Source of the DNA: Eggerthellaceae bacterium
Lineage (GTDB): Bacteria > Actinomycetota > Coriobacteriia > Coriobacteriales > Eggerthellaceae
Length of the DNA stretch: 53,084 nt
Assembly (NCBI GenBank): GCA_009782605.1
Contig: WRIR01000016.1
Location: 1-53,084 of the forward strand
Reading direction: 5' to 3'
The position numbers and the translations under genes are program-made. Shown here in pieces: positions 15,339 to 23,724 of the stretch. Numbering within the stretch: the first letter of the stretch is position 1; each line of letters starts with the position of its first letter. The notes under the pieces are model-generated. The model ran no database searches. It was given only the letters and a program-made list of their open reading frames with translations, and was not told the origin of the DNA.

Positions 15339-16420
15339 GGGCTTCGACGGGAGCTGCGCGCCCGGGCGACGGGCGGCGCCCGCGGGGTGCGCGGCCGGCC
15401 GATGCCGTCCAACAGCCGGACGACTCGCAGGCCGGGCGGCGCGGCGGTGTCGCCCAACAGCCGGACGGCCCGCGGGGTGTGCGGCCCGGCGGTGCCGTCC
15501 AACAGTCAGACGGCCAGCAGGCCGGGCGGCCCGGCGACGGGCGGCGCCCGCGGGGTGCGCATGCCTTCGACCTGGTTCATCCGGCGGTGGTGCTGGGGTG
15601 TTTTGCGGCGATCCTCGCGCTTACCATGCTGGCTATCCACCCGGTCTTCCTCGCCCTCTCCTTCTCTGCGGCCTTTTCGTTCAGCCTGTATGCGCGGGGG
15701 TGGCGGCCCTCCCTGCGGACCCTTGCCTGGCAGGCCCCCCTGGTTCTGCTGTGTGCCCTGGTCAACCCCTTGTTCTCGGGTGCGGGCTCCACCGAGCTCT
15801 TCCGCATTGCCAGCCGGACGGTCTTTGTCGAGGGTGTCGCCTTCGGTGCCTGCATGGGCCTGATGCTCGCCGCGGCCCTGCTCTGGTTCTCCAACGCGGC
15901 CCTGGTGCTCACCTCCGACAAGGTGCTGGGGGTGCTGGGAGGTCTGCTGCCCACCGTCGGGCTCATGGTGTCCATGACGATGCGCCTGGTCCCGCAGCTC
16001 GTCGAGCGGGGGAGGCTGATCGAAAGCGCGCTCAAGGCCGCCTCGTCGGCCCGGGCGCACACCGGGGTGGAAGGAGTTGCCGGACGTGTCCGCCAGGTCT
16101 CCGTCCTTATGGGCTGGAGCCTTGAGGATTCCCTTGAGACCGCCGACGCCATGAGGGCGCGGGCCTGGGGCGCCACCCGACGGCGGACGACCTATGTGCG
16201 CCACCGCTTCCGCCGCTTCGACTGTGCCGCCGCGGCCGTCTGCCTGGCGCTCGGCGCCGCGAGTGCCGTGCTTGCCTGGGTCGCTTGTGTGCACTACCGC
16301 TTCTACCCGGTCATGGGCAGCCTTGGGCCGTGGTGGGGCTACCTGCCCTTTGCCCTGTTCGTGTCCCTGCCCCTGCTGCTGTGCCTGGTCGACGACGCGC
16401 GCTGGAAGAAGGTGTGCTGA
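15329..16420 (+). CDS. ecfT: ECF transporter transmembrane component EcfT with repetitive N-terminus
   Basis: 363 residues from the ATG at 15329, inside the end of the previous gene. EcfT couples ATP hydrolysis by EcfA to the substrate-binding S component in vitamin or metal uptake. The true membrane protein begins about residue 77 (HAFDLVHPAVV) and has about five TM segments. The coupling-helix Ala-Arg-Gly-type signature is seen as AMRARAWG near residue 273. The first 77 residues are repeats of GDGRRPRGA and VQQPDG types, encoded by GC-rich direct repeats (for example 15359 and 15531). A later start is possible, but no better ribosome-binding site was seen. It is followed by the fused ATPase after four bases. 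Confidence 0.8.
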   Translation: MVLGASTGAARPGDGRRPRGARPADAVQQPDDSQAGRRGGVAQQPDGPRGVRPGGAVQQSDGQQAGRPGDGRRPRGAHAFDLVHPAVVLGCFAAILALTMLAIHPVFLALSFSAAFSFSLYARGWRPSLRTLAWQAPLVLLCALVNPLFSGAGSTELFRIASRTVFVEGVAFGACMGLMLAAALLWFSNAALVLTSDKVLGVLGGLLPTVGLMVSMTMRLVPQLVERGRLIESALKAASSARAHTGVEGVAGRVRQVSVLMGWSLEDSLETADAMRARAWGATRRRTTYVRHRFRRFDCAAAAVCLALGAASAVLAWVACVHYRFYPVMGSLGPWWGYLPFALFVSLPLLLCLVDDARWKKVC

Positions 16421-16424
16421 GGGC

Positions 16425-18263
16425 ATGAAGGCCGTGGCGGTGTCTGACTTCTGCTTTTCTTACCCGGGCGCGGGCGGTGTTGCTGCTGCTGTCGCGGATG
16501 CCGCCGCTGCCGCGGGAGACGGCGGTGCTGCTGCTTGCGGCCACGCCGGTGCGGGAGGCGTGCTCTTGGACGGCGTGTCCTTTGCTCTTGAGCAGGGCTC
16601 CTTCACCGTGCTTGTCGGCGACACCGGCAGCGGGAAGACCACGCTGCTGCGTTCGGTCAAGCCGGAGCTGGCGCCGGTCGGGAAAAGGAGCGGCACCATC
16701 GAGGTGTGGGGGCGCGACACCACTGCCCTGGGTGTGCGCGAGTCGGCGGAAGCCGTCGGGTACGTCTTCTCAAGCCCCGAGAACCAGATAGTCTGCGACC
16801 TGGTCTTCCACGAGCTCGCCTTCGGGCTGGAAAACCTCGGCGTCGCGCCCGACGAGATGCGCCGCCGCGTCGCCGAGGTCGCCCACTTCTTTGGCATCGA
16901 GCCCTGGATGCACGCGCCGACCGCCAGCCTTTCCGGAGGGCAGAAGCAGATGGTGGCGCTTGCCGGCGTCCTGGTGATGCAGCCGCGGGTGCTGCTCTTA
17001 GACGAACCGACCGCGCAGCTCGACCCTGTCGCCGAGCGGAACTTCCTCCATGCGCTGTTCCGTATCAACCGCGAGCTGGGCATCACGGTCGTCGTGGCGA
17101 CCCATGCCCCCGAGGCGGTGGCCGCCTATGCGACCGGCGCGCTTTGCCTGGCACAGGGCCACGTCGAGCCGGTGGAGCTGGGCAGCCTCGCCCCCGCGGA
17201 TGGGCTGCCGGACGCAGGCGGGCTGTCAGGTGCGGGTGGGCTGCCGGGCGCGGACGGGCCGCCGGTCGCCGTCCCGCAGGCGACCACCGCGCCGGGTGCC
17301 GCCGACCCCGCCTGCGGACGTGGTGATGGCCGGTCGTCGCGGGACGGCGCCGGCGACCCACGCCCCCGGCGTGCAGGTCGCTTGCGGGACGGCGTCGGTG
17401 CGGCGGTGTCGTTCCGCGACCTGTTCTTCCGCTATGCCCAGGACGCGCCCTGGGTGCTGCGCGGCCTCGACCTGGACGTCGCCCCCGGGACCATCCACGC
17501 GATCATCGGCGGGAACGGTTCGGGGAAATCGACCTTGCTGCAGGTGGCTGCGGGCATCCTCAAGCCCCAGCGCGGGAAGGTTGCAAACGGGCTTTCGTCA
17601 GCCCAAGCCCTCCTTCCGCAAGACCCCCTGTCGCTCTTCGTGTGCGACACGGTAGGGGATGAGCTGCGGGAATGGCAGAAATGCTGCGGGTATTCCGAAG
17701 ACGAGCTTGAGGATATGACGGGGCGTCTCGGCCTCGGGGCGCTTGCGGGGCAGCATCCCTGCGACCTCAGCGGGGGGCAGCAGCAAAAGCTCGCGCTCGC
17801 GAAGCTCGCGTTGACACGGCCGGCACTGCTCCTGCTCGACGAGCCGACCAAGGGGCTTGACGCGGCCTTGAAGTGCGCAATCGGGGCCCTGCTCGTCGAG
17901 CTTCGGGAGGCAGGCGCCACGGTAATCCTCGCCACGCACGACCTTTCCTTCGTGTCGCAGGTGAGCGACACCGCTACCATGGTCTTCGACGGGCAGAGGG
18001 CCTGCACCGAGCCGACCGCGGACTTCTTTTCCCGCAACCTCTTCTACCGCCCGCAGCCCGACGGCTTCCGGCACCTCTGGCAACGTCAGCAAGCGGCAGG
18101 AAAAAACGGGGACGGCGCGGCGGGCGCAATGGCAGGTCCGGCGGCCTCGACACCGGCCTCAGGGGGTCCGGCGGCTGTGGTGGACGACCCGGCGCCCACA
18201 CCCGACGACCCGGCGGCCACACCCGCCGCGGCAGGGAAACGCGCGGACGGAGGCCTGCCGTGA
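16425..18263 (+). CDS. ecfA: Fused double ABC ATPase of an ECF transporter (EcfA1-EcfA2)
   Basis: 612 residues from the ATG at 16425. Two ABC ATPase domains lie in one chain. The first has Walker A GDTGSGKTT (about 66), Q-loop SSPENQIVCD, signature LSGGQKQ (about 168) and Walker B LLLDEPTAQLD. The second has Walker A GGNGSGKST (about 360), signature LSGGQQQK (about 447) and LLLDEPTKGLD. The PENQ Q-loop is typical of ECF ATPases. Domain 1 carries an Ala/Gly-rich insert after its first strand, the inter-domain linker is a GLPDAGGLSGAGG-type repeat, and the C-terminus is Pro/Ala/Asp-rich. It powers the neighbouring EcfT and S component. Confidence 0.88.
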   Translation: MKAVAVSDFCFSYPGAGGVAAAVADAAAAAGDGGAAACGHAGAGGVLLDGVSFALEQGSFTVLVGDTGSGKTTLLRSVKPELAPVGKRSGTIEVWGRDTTALGVRESAEAVGYVFSSPENQIVCDLVFHELAFGLENLGVAPDEMRRRVAEVAHFFGIEPWMHAPTASLSGGQKQMVALAGVLVMQPRVLLLDEPTAQLDPVAERNFLHALFRINRELGITVVVATHAPEAVAAYATGALCLAQGHVEPVELGSLAPADGLPDAGGLSGAGGLPGADGPPVAVPQATTAPGAADPACGRGDGRSSRDGAGDPRPRRAGRLRDGVGAAVSFRDLFFRYAQDAPWVLRGLDLDVAPGTIHAIIGGNGSGKSTLLQVAAGILKPQRGKVANGLSSAQALLPQDPLSLFVCDTVGDELREWQKCCGYSEDELEDMTGRLGLGALAGQHPCDLSGGQQQKLALAKLALTRPALLLLDEPTKGLDAALKCAIGALLVELREAGATVILATHDLSFVSQVSDTATMVFDGQRACTEPTADFFSRNLFYRPQPDGFRHLWQRQQAAGKNGDGAAGAMAGPAASTPASGGPAAVVDDPAPTPDDPAATPAAAGKRADGGLP

Positions 18264-19006
18264 GACGGGTCCTGCGGGCCTTCGAGGTCCTTGTCCTGGT
18301 TGCGGTGCCTGCCGTGCTGATACTCTGCGCCTTTCTGCGCGTCTCCCAGACGGCGGTCCTCACGCTTGTCGTCGCCCTTGTCGCCCTTGTGGTCTTCTTT
18401 GCGAGCTACGAGGTGGGAAGGCCCACTTTAAGGCAGGTCATGCCGACTGTCGTGCTGGGCGCCCTGGCGGCTGCGGGGCGCATGCTCTTCGCTGCCGTTC
18501 CGAACGTCAAGCCCGTGACCGCAGTATGCATCGTGGCGGGAGTCGTATTCGGGAGGCGTGCTGGGTTCATGGTCGGTGCCCTTGCCGCCTTCGTGTCGAA
18601 CTTCTTCTTCGGGCAGGGGCCCTGGACGCCCTGGCAGATGTATGCCTGGGGCATGGCCGGGTACTTCGCGGGGGTGCTTGCCGAAAGCGGCCTGTTCGCG
18701 TACCGGCCGGTCGTCTATGGCTATGGGTTCTTGGCGGCGATGCTCTATGGCGTGCTGCTCAACTCCTGGTACATCGTCGGGTTCGTGCAGCCCCTGACCT
18801 GGCAGGGCGCCCTGCTGGCCTACGGGGCCTCGCTGCCCTTCGATGCGGCCCATGGGGTTGCGACCGTCGCCTTCCTCCTGGTCATCTTCGCCCCGTGGCG
18901 AAAGAAGCTCGAACGCATCAAGAAGAAGTACGGACCTTCCGAAATGTGGGATTTCCCCACTGTCACACCAACTGCCACACGGGATCACGGGTCTGGCCCG
19001 CAATGA
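18260..19006 (+). CDS. ECF transporter substrate-binding (S) component
   Basis: 248 residues. The GTG start overlaps the previous stop (GTGA), so ecfT-ecfA-S form one operon. The protein is very hydrophobic with about six TM segments. It contains NVKPVTAVCIVAGVVFGRRAGF and FFFGQGPWTPWQMYAWGMAGYFAG, features of S components of the ECF family. It binds the vitamin or metal from outside and toppling delivers it through EcfT. The substrate cannot be read from the sequence; cobalamin-type S components with a similar GQGPWTPWQM loop are a guess. The last residues (after about 230) run into a degenerate REP sequence and may be non-native. Confidence 0.75.
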   Translation: MRRVLRAFEVLVLVAVPAVLILCAFLRVSQTAVLTLVVALVALVVFFASYEVGRPTLRQVMPTVVLGALAAAGRMLFAAVPNVKPVTAVCIVAGVVFGRRAGFMVGALAAFVSNFFFGQGPWTPWQMYAWGMAGYFAGVLAESGLFAYRPVVYGYGFLAAMLYGVLLNSWYIVGFVQPLTWQGALLAYGASLPFDAAHGVATVAFLLVIFAPWRKKLERIKKKYGPSEMWDFPTVTPTATRDHGSGPQ

Positions 19007-19007
19007 C
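18981..19007. repeat. Degenerate REP-like palindrome overlapping an ORF end
   Basis: GGGATCACGGGTCTGGCCCG plus CAATGACG resembles the REP copies (GGATTGCGGGTCAAGCCCGC AATGACG) with several changes. It contributes the final codons and the stop of the S component. Confidence 0.5.
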
Positions 19008-19043
19008 GACGGGCGACGCAGGTTCCGCCGGGATGGAGGTACC

Positions 19044-19388
19044 TTAGGTCAGTATGGTTTCCTCGACGCCTTCTTCAAGCGAGTAGAGGGCGACGGGCTC
19101 GGGAGGGGTATCCTCGATGAAGGCGTCGAAAAGCGGCTCCCCGCTCTGGCTGAGCTCCACCATGCCGGTCAAGACATCAACGTACTGATAGGACTGGCGG
19201 GCCGTCCGCCCGCGCTTGCGGTCCACTTCCATGATGAAAAGCTGGGGATGCACCTGCGTCAACACGCCTTCGCTCTCGACGATCTTCGACCGCCCCATAT
19301 TTGCCCGTACCTTCAGCCGCTTCCCCACAAAGTCATGCAAGGTGTCGCGAATCGAGTCTACGATTTTTGCTTGCTTCGCCAAATCCAT
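19044..19388 (-). CDS. veg: Veg-family protein
   Basis: 114 residues, starting at the ATG at 19388 with GGAAGAGG eight bases upstream. The sequence (IVDSIRDTLHDFVGKRLKVRANMGRSK) fits the small Veg/DUF1021 family, in which a helix is followed by an SH3-like barrel with the KxRANxGR signature. In Bacillus, Veg stimulates biofilm genes; its mechanism is unclear and the role here is unknown. The C-terminal 40 residues are acidic and longer than in Bacillus Veg (about 86 residues). A recognisable promoter lies upstream (19436-19466). Confidence 0.75.
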   Translation of the reverse strand: MDLAKQAKIVDSIRDTLHDFVGKRLKVRANMGRSKIVESEGVLTQVHPQLFIMEVDRKRGRTARQSYQYVDVLTGMVELSQSGEPLFDAFIEDTPPEPVALYSLEEGVEETILT

Positions 19389-19435
19389 GTCAAATCCTCT
19401 TCCACCACCACAATTGTCCATAAGTTGCATCCGAA

Positions 19436-19466
19436 ATTATACCATCTTCGTCAAGGTTTCATACAA
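19436..19466 (-). promoter_or_regulatory. Promoter for the veg-like gene
   Basis: On the minus strand, TTGTAT (19461-19466) and a perfect TATAAT (19436-19441) with a 19-base spacer. TTGACG within the spacer is too close to serve as the -35. Confidence 0.5.
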
Positions 19467-19580
19467 TTTTCAACTGACGAGTGCGCTGACAGGTATGCTT
19501 CCCGGGGTGTACGGTAGCGCACAGTAGTGTGCAGGAGCGCGAGGCAGGAGGGGTGGTCGAGACGGGGGAAGACCGGCCCG

Positions 19581-20936
19581 CTAGGCCGGGGCTTCCTCTT
19601 CCGTTTCCTTCCCGAGATAGATGTTCGGCATGAAGAGCGCGAGGGCCAGGAGGGCCGCCGTCGCCGCGAGCATGATCCAGAAAAGGAGGTTGATGCCCGT
19701 GTCGAGCGCCTGGACGACGAGGCCGCCCCCGGGCCCCGCCAGCGCACTCGCGGCCGCCCCGCCGAGCGCATCGGCCACGCCGCCCCCTTCCTGCAAGAGG
19801 CCGTCGAGGTCCACTCCGACCAGGCCCGCCTCCGCGAAGAACGAGACGAGACGCATGTTGAGCATCATGCCGAGCACCGCGATGCCGACGGTCTGCCCCA
19901 TGGTCTTCACAAAGCTGCTTATCCCCATGGCGGTACCCCGTTTGTCATAGCCGACCGACTCCTGGATGATGATGGTGGTTGCGGTGATCAGGCCGCCGAG
20001 CCCGAAGCCCGTGAGGAAGATAAGCACGACGACGAAAGGCAGGCCCGAGGATGCGTCGAGGGTGACGAAGAGCGCGGCACAGGCCAGCTGGACCACCCCC
20101 GCAAGGATCACGACCACCTTTCCGTTGAAGCGCGTGAGCAGCTTGCCCATGATGTAGGAGACGAAACCCCACGAGAAGCACATCGGCAGCACTGCCAGCC
20201 CCGCAATCATCGCGGAGTACCCGAGCACGTTTTGCAGGTAGAGGGCGATGTAGACGTCAATCCCCTGCATCGCGGCGCATGCCAGGAAGGCGATGGCGTT
20301 CACGAACACGATGGTGCGCGTGACCAGGCCCGACCAGTCCGCCCGCCTTTTTTGGCGTGTCTCGCGGCAGAAGTTCTCCGTCAGCGAGAACTTGAGGATC
20401 GCCAAGCCGGCAACGCCGAAGGGGATGTTGATGAAGAAGACCCAGTGCCACGACAGGCCCTCGATGAGGAACCCGCCGATCACCGGCCCGATGAAGCCTG
20501 CTATCCCCCAGACGGAGCTCATCGCCCCCATGATGGCGGCACGCGACTCGATGGGGAAGGCGTCGCCGACTATTGTGTAGGCCAGCGTGAAGATGGAGCC
20601 CGCGCCGGCCCCCTGGATGGTGCGGAAGGCGATGAGCATGGCCATACTCTGCGCCGCGCCGCACAGGGCGCTGCCGACGAGGAATATCACGATGCCCAGG
20701 CTCAGCATCCGCTTGCGGCCGTAGAGGTCGGCAAGCCTTCCGAACACCGGCGTCGTCACCGCGCCCGCAAGGAGGTAGGAGGAGAACATGAAGCTCATCA
20801 GGTCGAATCCCGCAAGCTGCCGGGTGATGGCGGGGGCGGCAAGCACCGTGATGGTGATCTCCATGGCTGCGAGAAACACCACCGTCATGAGCGCTATAAC
20901 AAGGGGGCCCTTTTTGATGCTGAAGGTATCGGTCAT
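19581..20936 (-). CDS. MFS exporter, DHA2 (EmrB/QacA) type
   Basis: 451 residues from the ATG at 20936, with GGAAGG just upstream; the longer frame to 21053 is rejected because it runs into other sequence. About 12-14 hydrophobic segments are present. Motif A appears as GRLADLYGRKRML near residue 65, and motif C-like GIAGFIGPVIGGFLIEG near 148 is typical of drug:proton antiporters. The segment WHWVFFINIPFG (about 165) is a hallmark of EmrB/QacA exporters. Substrate unknown. It is divergent from the padR operon, with PAL6 about 110 bases upstream. Confidence 0.85.
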   Translation of the reverse strand: MTDTFSIKKGPLVIALMTVVFLAAMEITITVLAAPAITRQLAGFDLMSFMFSSYLLAGAVTTPVFGRLADLYGRKRMLSLGIVIFLVGSALCGAAQSMAMLIAFRTIQGAGAGSIFTLAYTIVGDAFPIESRAAIMGAMSSVWGIAGFIGPVIGGFLIEGLSWHWVFFINIPFGVAGLAILKFSLTENFCRETRQKRRADWSGLVTRTIVFVNAIAFLACAAMQGIDVYIALYLQNVLGYSAMIAGLAVLPMCFSWGFVSYIMGKLLTRFNGKVVVILAGVVQLACAALFVTLDASSGLPFVVVLIFLTGFGLGGLITATTIIIQESVGYDKRGTAMGISSFVKTMGQTVGIAVLGMMLNMRLVSFFAEAGLVGVDLDGLLQEGGGVADALGGAAASALAGPGGGLVVQALDTGINLLFWIMLAATAALLALALFMPNIYLGKETEEEAPA

Positions 20937-21045
20937 GCCTTCCAGTATGCGTGAAGGGCGGGGGTTTCGCAAGCATTGTTCGCCCGGTTCACGAAGGGAG
21001 CTCATTCCCTTTTGTCCCTGCCTCAGACCGTCAACCTGTCCCAAA

Positions 21046-21148
21046 GGTGTCAATGGGGACGTATAACTTCGACACCTTTATTTATGTCAATGCCGACAAG
21101 CATGCTACATGGCAAAAGGTGTCGAAGTTATACGTCCCCATTGACACC
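21046..21148. repeat. PAL6 palindrome
   Basis: Perfect 34-bp arms (21046-21079, 21115-21148) with core GGGGACGTATAACTT between TGTCA and TGACA boxes, and AAAGG at the inner ends. The loop is 35 nt. Confidence 0.85.
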
Positions 21149-21200
21149 CTCCGACTTGCCTGGGCCCCCAGCACCCCCTATCCTGATCTTTACCGGATGG

Positions 21201-21248
21201 TTACAGAATCGTCATCCTATAATATTATATGATATATAGTATTATAGG
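21201..21248 (+). promoter_or_regulatory. Promoter and probable PadR operator
   Basis: CCTATAATA (21216-21224) is a perfect inverted repeat of TATTATAGG (21240-21248). It overlaps a possible promoter, TTACAG (21201-21206) and TATTAT (21223-21228) with a 16-base spacer. PadR proteins bind AT-rich dyads at their own promoters, so autoregulation is likely. Confidence 0.55.
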
Positions 21249-21271
21249 AAACAAAGGAGGAAGGAGGCCGG

Positions 21272-21577
21272 GTGGCATTTCAGATAACAGCGAGCTTGCT
21301 TGACGCCTGCGTCCTCTCCATGCTGTCCCGGGGCGACACCTACGGCTACGAGCTCACGCAAAGCCTGCGCGAGCGGCTTCAGGTGTCGGAGTCGACGCTC
21401 TACCCCGTCCTGCGGCGCCTCCAGGGCAGCGGGTTTTTGAGGACCTACGACCTGCCGCACCAGGGGCGCAACCGCCGCTACTACGCGATCACCGACAGCG
21501 GCCGCGCCCAGCTCGATGCCTTCAGGGACGACTGGAAGGGGTTTCGGGGCATGATCGACGGATTCCTCGGGAAATGA
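21272..21577 (+). CDS. PadR-family transcriptional regulator
   Basis: 101 residues from a GTG with GGAGGAAGGAGG upstream. The winged-helix signature is clear: LLDACVLSMLSRGDTYGYELTQ, then VSESTLYPVLRRLQGSGFL and RRYYAITDSGRAQL. It is short and has only a brief C-terminal helix (PadR-s2 size). It heads a padR-DUF1700-DUF4097 group, a known arrangement in Gram-positive bacteria in which PadR represses envelope-related membrane proteins. PAL7 separates it from the next gene. Confidence 0.9.
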   Translation: MAFQITASLLDACVLSMLSRGDTYGYELTQSLRERLQVSESTLYPVLRRLQGSGFLRTYDLPHQGRNRRYYAITDSGRAQLDAFRDDWKGFRGMIDGFLGK

Positions 21578-21591
21578 AGGAAATGGACAGG

Positions 21592-21696
21592 GGGTGTCAA
21601 CGGGGACGTATAATTTTGACACCTTTTGCTGCGTGCCAATGGGGACGGGGCAGCCTGGACAAAAGGTGTCAAAATTATACGTCCCCGTTGACACCC
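21592..21696. repeat. PAL7 palindrome
   Basis: Perfect 36-bp arms (21592-21627, 21661-21696), core GGGGACGTATAATTT. It lies between padR and the DUF1700 gene. Compared with PAL6, the same position is changed in both arms (AATTT instead of ACTTC), a compensatory change. Confidence 0.85.
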
Positions 21697-21718
21697 GGGA
21701 CACACGGAAGGGTGCCTA

Positions 21719-22330
21719 ATGGACAGGACAGCGTATCTCATTGAACTGGAACGGGAGCTCAAGGGGCTCGCCGAAGCCGACAGGGGCAATGCCCTCGCCT
21801 ACTACAGCGAGTACCTTGCCGACGCCCTGTCTGCGGGCAACGCCGATGCCAGCGCGGCCCTGGGAAGCCCCCGTGCCTTGGCTGCGCAGATAAAGGCCGA
21901 TATCGCGATGGCGCCCGCCCCGCAGGCCCCGGCATATGCCCAGCCGATGGAGAAATCCGACTTCAAGGTGGTGTGGACGGTGATCCTCGCCATACTGGCA
22001 ATCCCGGTCGGCCTGCCCGTGGCCGCTGCGCTGCTGGCCGTCATCGTCGCCGTCCTCGTGTCGCTCGTCGCGGTGCTCGTCTCCTTTGCGGGGATAGCGG
22101 TCTCCTTCTTCGCCAGCGGCGCGTTCGCCGGCGTCGCGGGCCTCTTCCTCCTTTTCACGGATTTCGCAGTCGGCGTGTTCTACGTCGGCGTGGGCCTGAT
22201 TGCGCTCGGGATTTCCATCCTGCTCGTCATTGCCTTCTGGCAGCTGGGGAGCCTGTGTGTCCGGGGCGTCGCCCGGCTCTTTAACACCATCCGCTTGAAA
22301 CTGGCAGCACGAGAGAGGACAGCATCATGA
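21719..22330 (+). CDS. DUF1700 (HAAS-domain) membrane protein
   Basis: 203 residues. The N-terminal 75 residues (YLIELERELKGL... ALAYYSEYLADAL) form the helical HAAS-like domain seen in DUF1700 proteins. Three to four long hydrophobic segments rich in Val, Ala and Leu follow (about 85-190), then a basic tail. Such proteins are regularly encoded beside PadR regulators and DUF4097 proteins and are thought to act in envelope-stress sensing. The stop overlaps the next start by four bases. Confidence 0.8.
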   Translation: MDRTAYLIELERELKGLAEADRGNALAYYSEYLADALSAGNADASAALGSPRALAAQIKADIAMAPAPQAPAYAQPMEKSDFKVVWTVILAILAIPVGLPVAAALLAVIVAVLVSLVAVLVSFAGIAVSFFASGAFAGVAGLFLLFTDFAVGVFYVGVGLIALGISILLVIAFWQLGSLCVRGVARLFNTIRLKLAARERTAS

Positions 22331-23256
22331 ACAGGACAATGAACAAGGGACTCAAGAACTTCCTCGTGCTTGCAGGGGGGTTGATCGTCGCGGGCCTTAT
22401 CGTGGCCGGCATCGGCTTTGGCCTCGGAGGGATGCGCCCGGTCGTTTTCACGTCGAGCGGCTTCATCGTTGAGGGGTCTGAAGGCCGCGGGATGACTCGG
22501 ATAGACGAGAGCTACAGCAAGGTCACCGACGTCTTTTTTGACATCGACGCCGTGTCGCTCCGGCTTGTGGAAGGGGACTCCTTCTCGCTTCGGGGCACCT
22601 ATCAGGCCACCCTCCAGCGCTTTGAGGTCGTCGAGCGCAACGGCGTTTTGACGGTGACTGGCACGAGCCTCGCGAAGGGCTGGTGGGGCTTCGGGTTCCT
22701 GGGCAACAGGATGCAAGACGAATTGACGCTCACCTATCCGAAGGGGGCGAGGTTCAAGGGCGTGGACGTCGCACTGAGGCTGGGCAGCCTGGGCATCCAG
22801 GGCCTGGAGGCGGACTCCTTGAGGGTACAGCTTGACCTGGGGGACTTCCAGGGCAGGGGCATCCGCGCCGAATCGATGAGCGCGGACCTCAAGCTGGGCA
22901 ACTGCGACGTCAGGGATGTGACGGCAGGAAAGCAGGCGTCTTTCAGCATGGACAGCGGGTCCCTCTATGTGAAGGACTCGTCGGTCAAGAACCTCACGGT
23001 GGTCAACCGCCTGGGTGATGTCGGCTATTCCGGCACCCTGGAAGGCTTTGCGAAAGCCGAGCTTGACCTGGGGTCGCTCACTTTCGACCTTGCCAACAAA
23101 GAGGGCGAGACAAGCTATCGCATCACGGCGGACCTGGGTTCGATACGGATAAACGGACGGGACCAGGGCACGCATGCGAGCAGTACCGTGTCGTCTCCGG
23201 CCTGCACCCTCGACATATCCCTGTCCCTCGGCAGCGCGGAGCTGAACACCCGCTAG
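22327..23256 (+). CDS. DUF4097-family beta-strand repeat protein, membrane anchored
   Basis: 309 residues. One N-terminal TM segment (FLVLAGGLIVAGLIVAGIGF) is followed by an external domain of repeating beta strands such as VDVALRLGSLGIQGLEADSL and AELDLGSLTFDLAN, which is the DUF4097 right-handed helix pattern. It probably works with the DUF1700 protein on the outer face of the membrane; molecular role unknown. The TAG stop and the preceding ACCCGC are duplicated about 119 bases downstream (23367-23380). Confidence 0.8.
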   Translation: MNRTMNKGLKNFLVLAGGLIVAGLIVAGIGFGLGGMRPVVFTSSGFIVEGSEGRGMTRIDESYSKVTDVFFDIDAVSLRLVEGDSFSLRGTYQATLQRFEVVERNGVLTVTGTSLAKGWWGFGFLGNRMQDELTLTYPKGARFKGVDVALRLGSLGIQGLEADSLRVQLDLGDFQGRGIRAESMSADLKLGNCDVRDVTAGKQASFSMDSGSLYVKDSSVKNLTVVNRLGDVGYSGTLEGFAKAELDLGSLTFDLANKEGETSYRITADLGSIRINGRDQGTHASSTVSSPACTLDISLSLGSAELNTR

Positions 23257-23385
23257 CCTCCGCGCGGGGGAGCAGGCCATCGCAGAGCGGGCGCGTGAGA
23301 TACGGATGACCCTGACTCCCGCGCGGGGGAGCAGGCTGCTTACCGAGCAGCAGACGTCCGAGACGCACCCGCTAGCCTCCGGCGC
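23248..23385. repeat. Direct repeat at the 3' end of the DUF4097 gene
   Basis: ACCCGCTAGCCTCC at 23248-23261 (with the stop codon) recurs at 23367-23380. CGCGCGGGGGAGCAGGC recurs at about 23261 and 23320. This looks like a tandem duplication of the gene end with later decay. Confidence 0.55.
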
Positions 23386-23409
23386 GCCTCCGCTTTATCC
23401 GCCTGCTCC

Positions 23410-23590
23410 GTTTCGCACCGATTTTGGAAGTTATCGCAGCAAAAACGAACTTGTGTATGGAATTTTGGTATGAGCCCGCGTAAATTCACGTCAAAATGGC
23501 GTTTTGGCGTGAATTTCCCCCGCCTTCCGTGAAAAAAGGCGTAAAATCCATACACAAGTTCGTTTTTCCTGCGATAACTCGTAAAAACAG
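23410..23590. repeat. MITE-like element, family 1, copy B
   Basis: The left arm AGTTATCGCAGCAAAAACGA continues CTTGTGTATGGA and the right arm in reverse gives AGTTATCGCAGGAAAAACGA then CTTGTGTATGGA. The interior matches copy A at 3679-3867 (GAGCCCGC-TAAATTCAC-TCAAAA blocks). The small minus-strand frames in both copies share a similar peptide (MYGFxAFFxGR...), a consequence of sequence homology. Confidence 0.65.
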
Positions 23591-23596
23591 GCGTGC

Positions 23597-23625
23597 TTGA
23601 CTTCTTTTGGGGGGCTCCTTAGAAT
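23597..23625 (+). promoter_or_regulatory. Promoter of the MalT-like LuxR regulator
   Basis: TTGACT (23597-23602) and TAGAAT (23620-23625) with an exact 17-base spacer. It begins seven bases after the MITE copy, giving a leader of about 90 bases before the GTG at 23725. Confidence 0.65.
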
Positions 23626-23724
23626 ACGCATTAACATTGCGTTTACTTGTCATCTTCAGAGGCACCTTCGACGTGCCCGTTTGCCCACGAATACGACAGC
23701 GGAAAGCACCGTGATCGGAGAACT

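Larger units (their letters stand above)
20937..21271. other. Divergent intergenic region with PAL6 and a padR operator
   Basis: Holds palindrome PAL6 (21046-21148) and the AT-rich inverted repeat 21216-21248 in front of padR. No gene is supported. Confidence 0.6.
23257..23724. other. Intergenic region: duplicated gene end, MITE family 1 copy B, promoter
   Basis: No gene supported. It contains the direct repeat above, the MITE-like element at 23410-23590 and a promoter at 23597-23625 for the downstream regulator. Confidence 0.6.
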
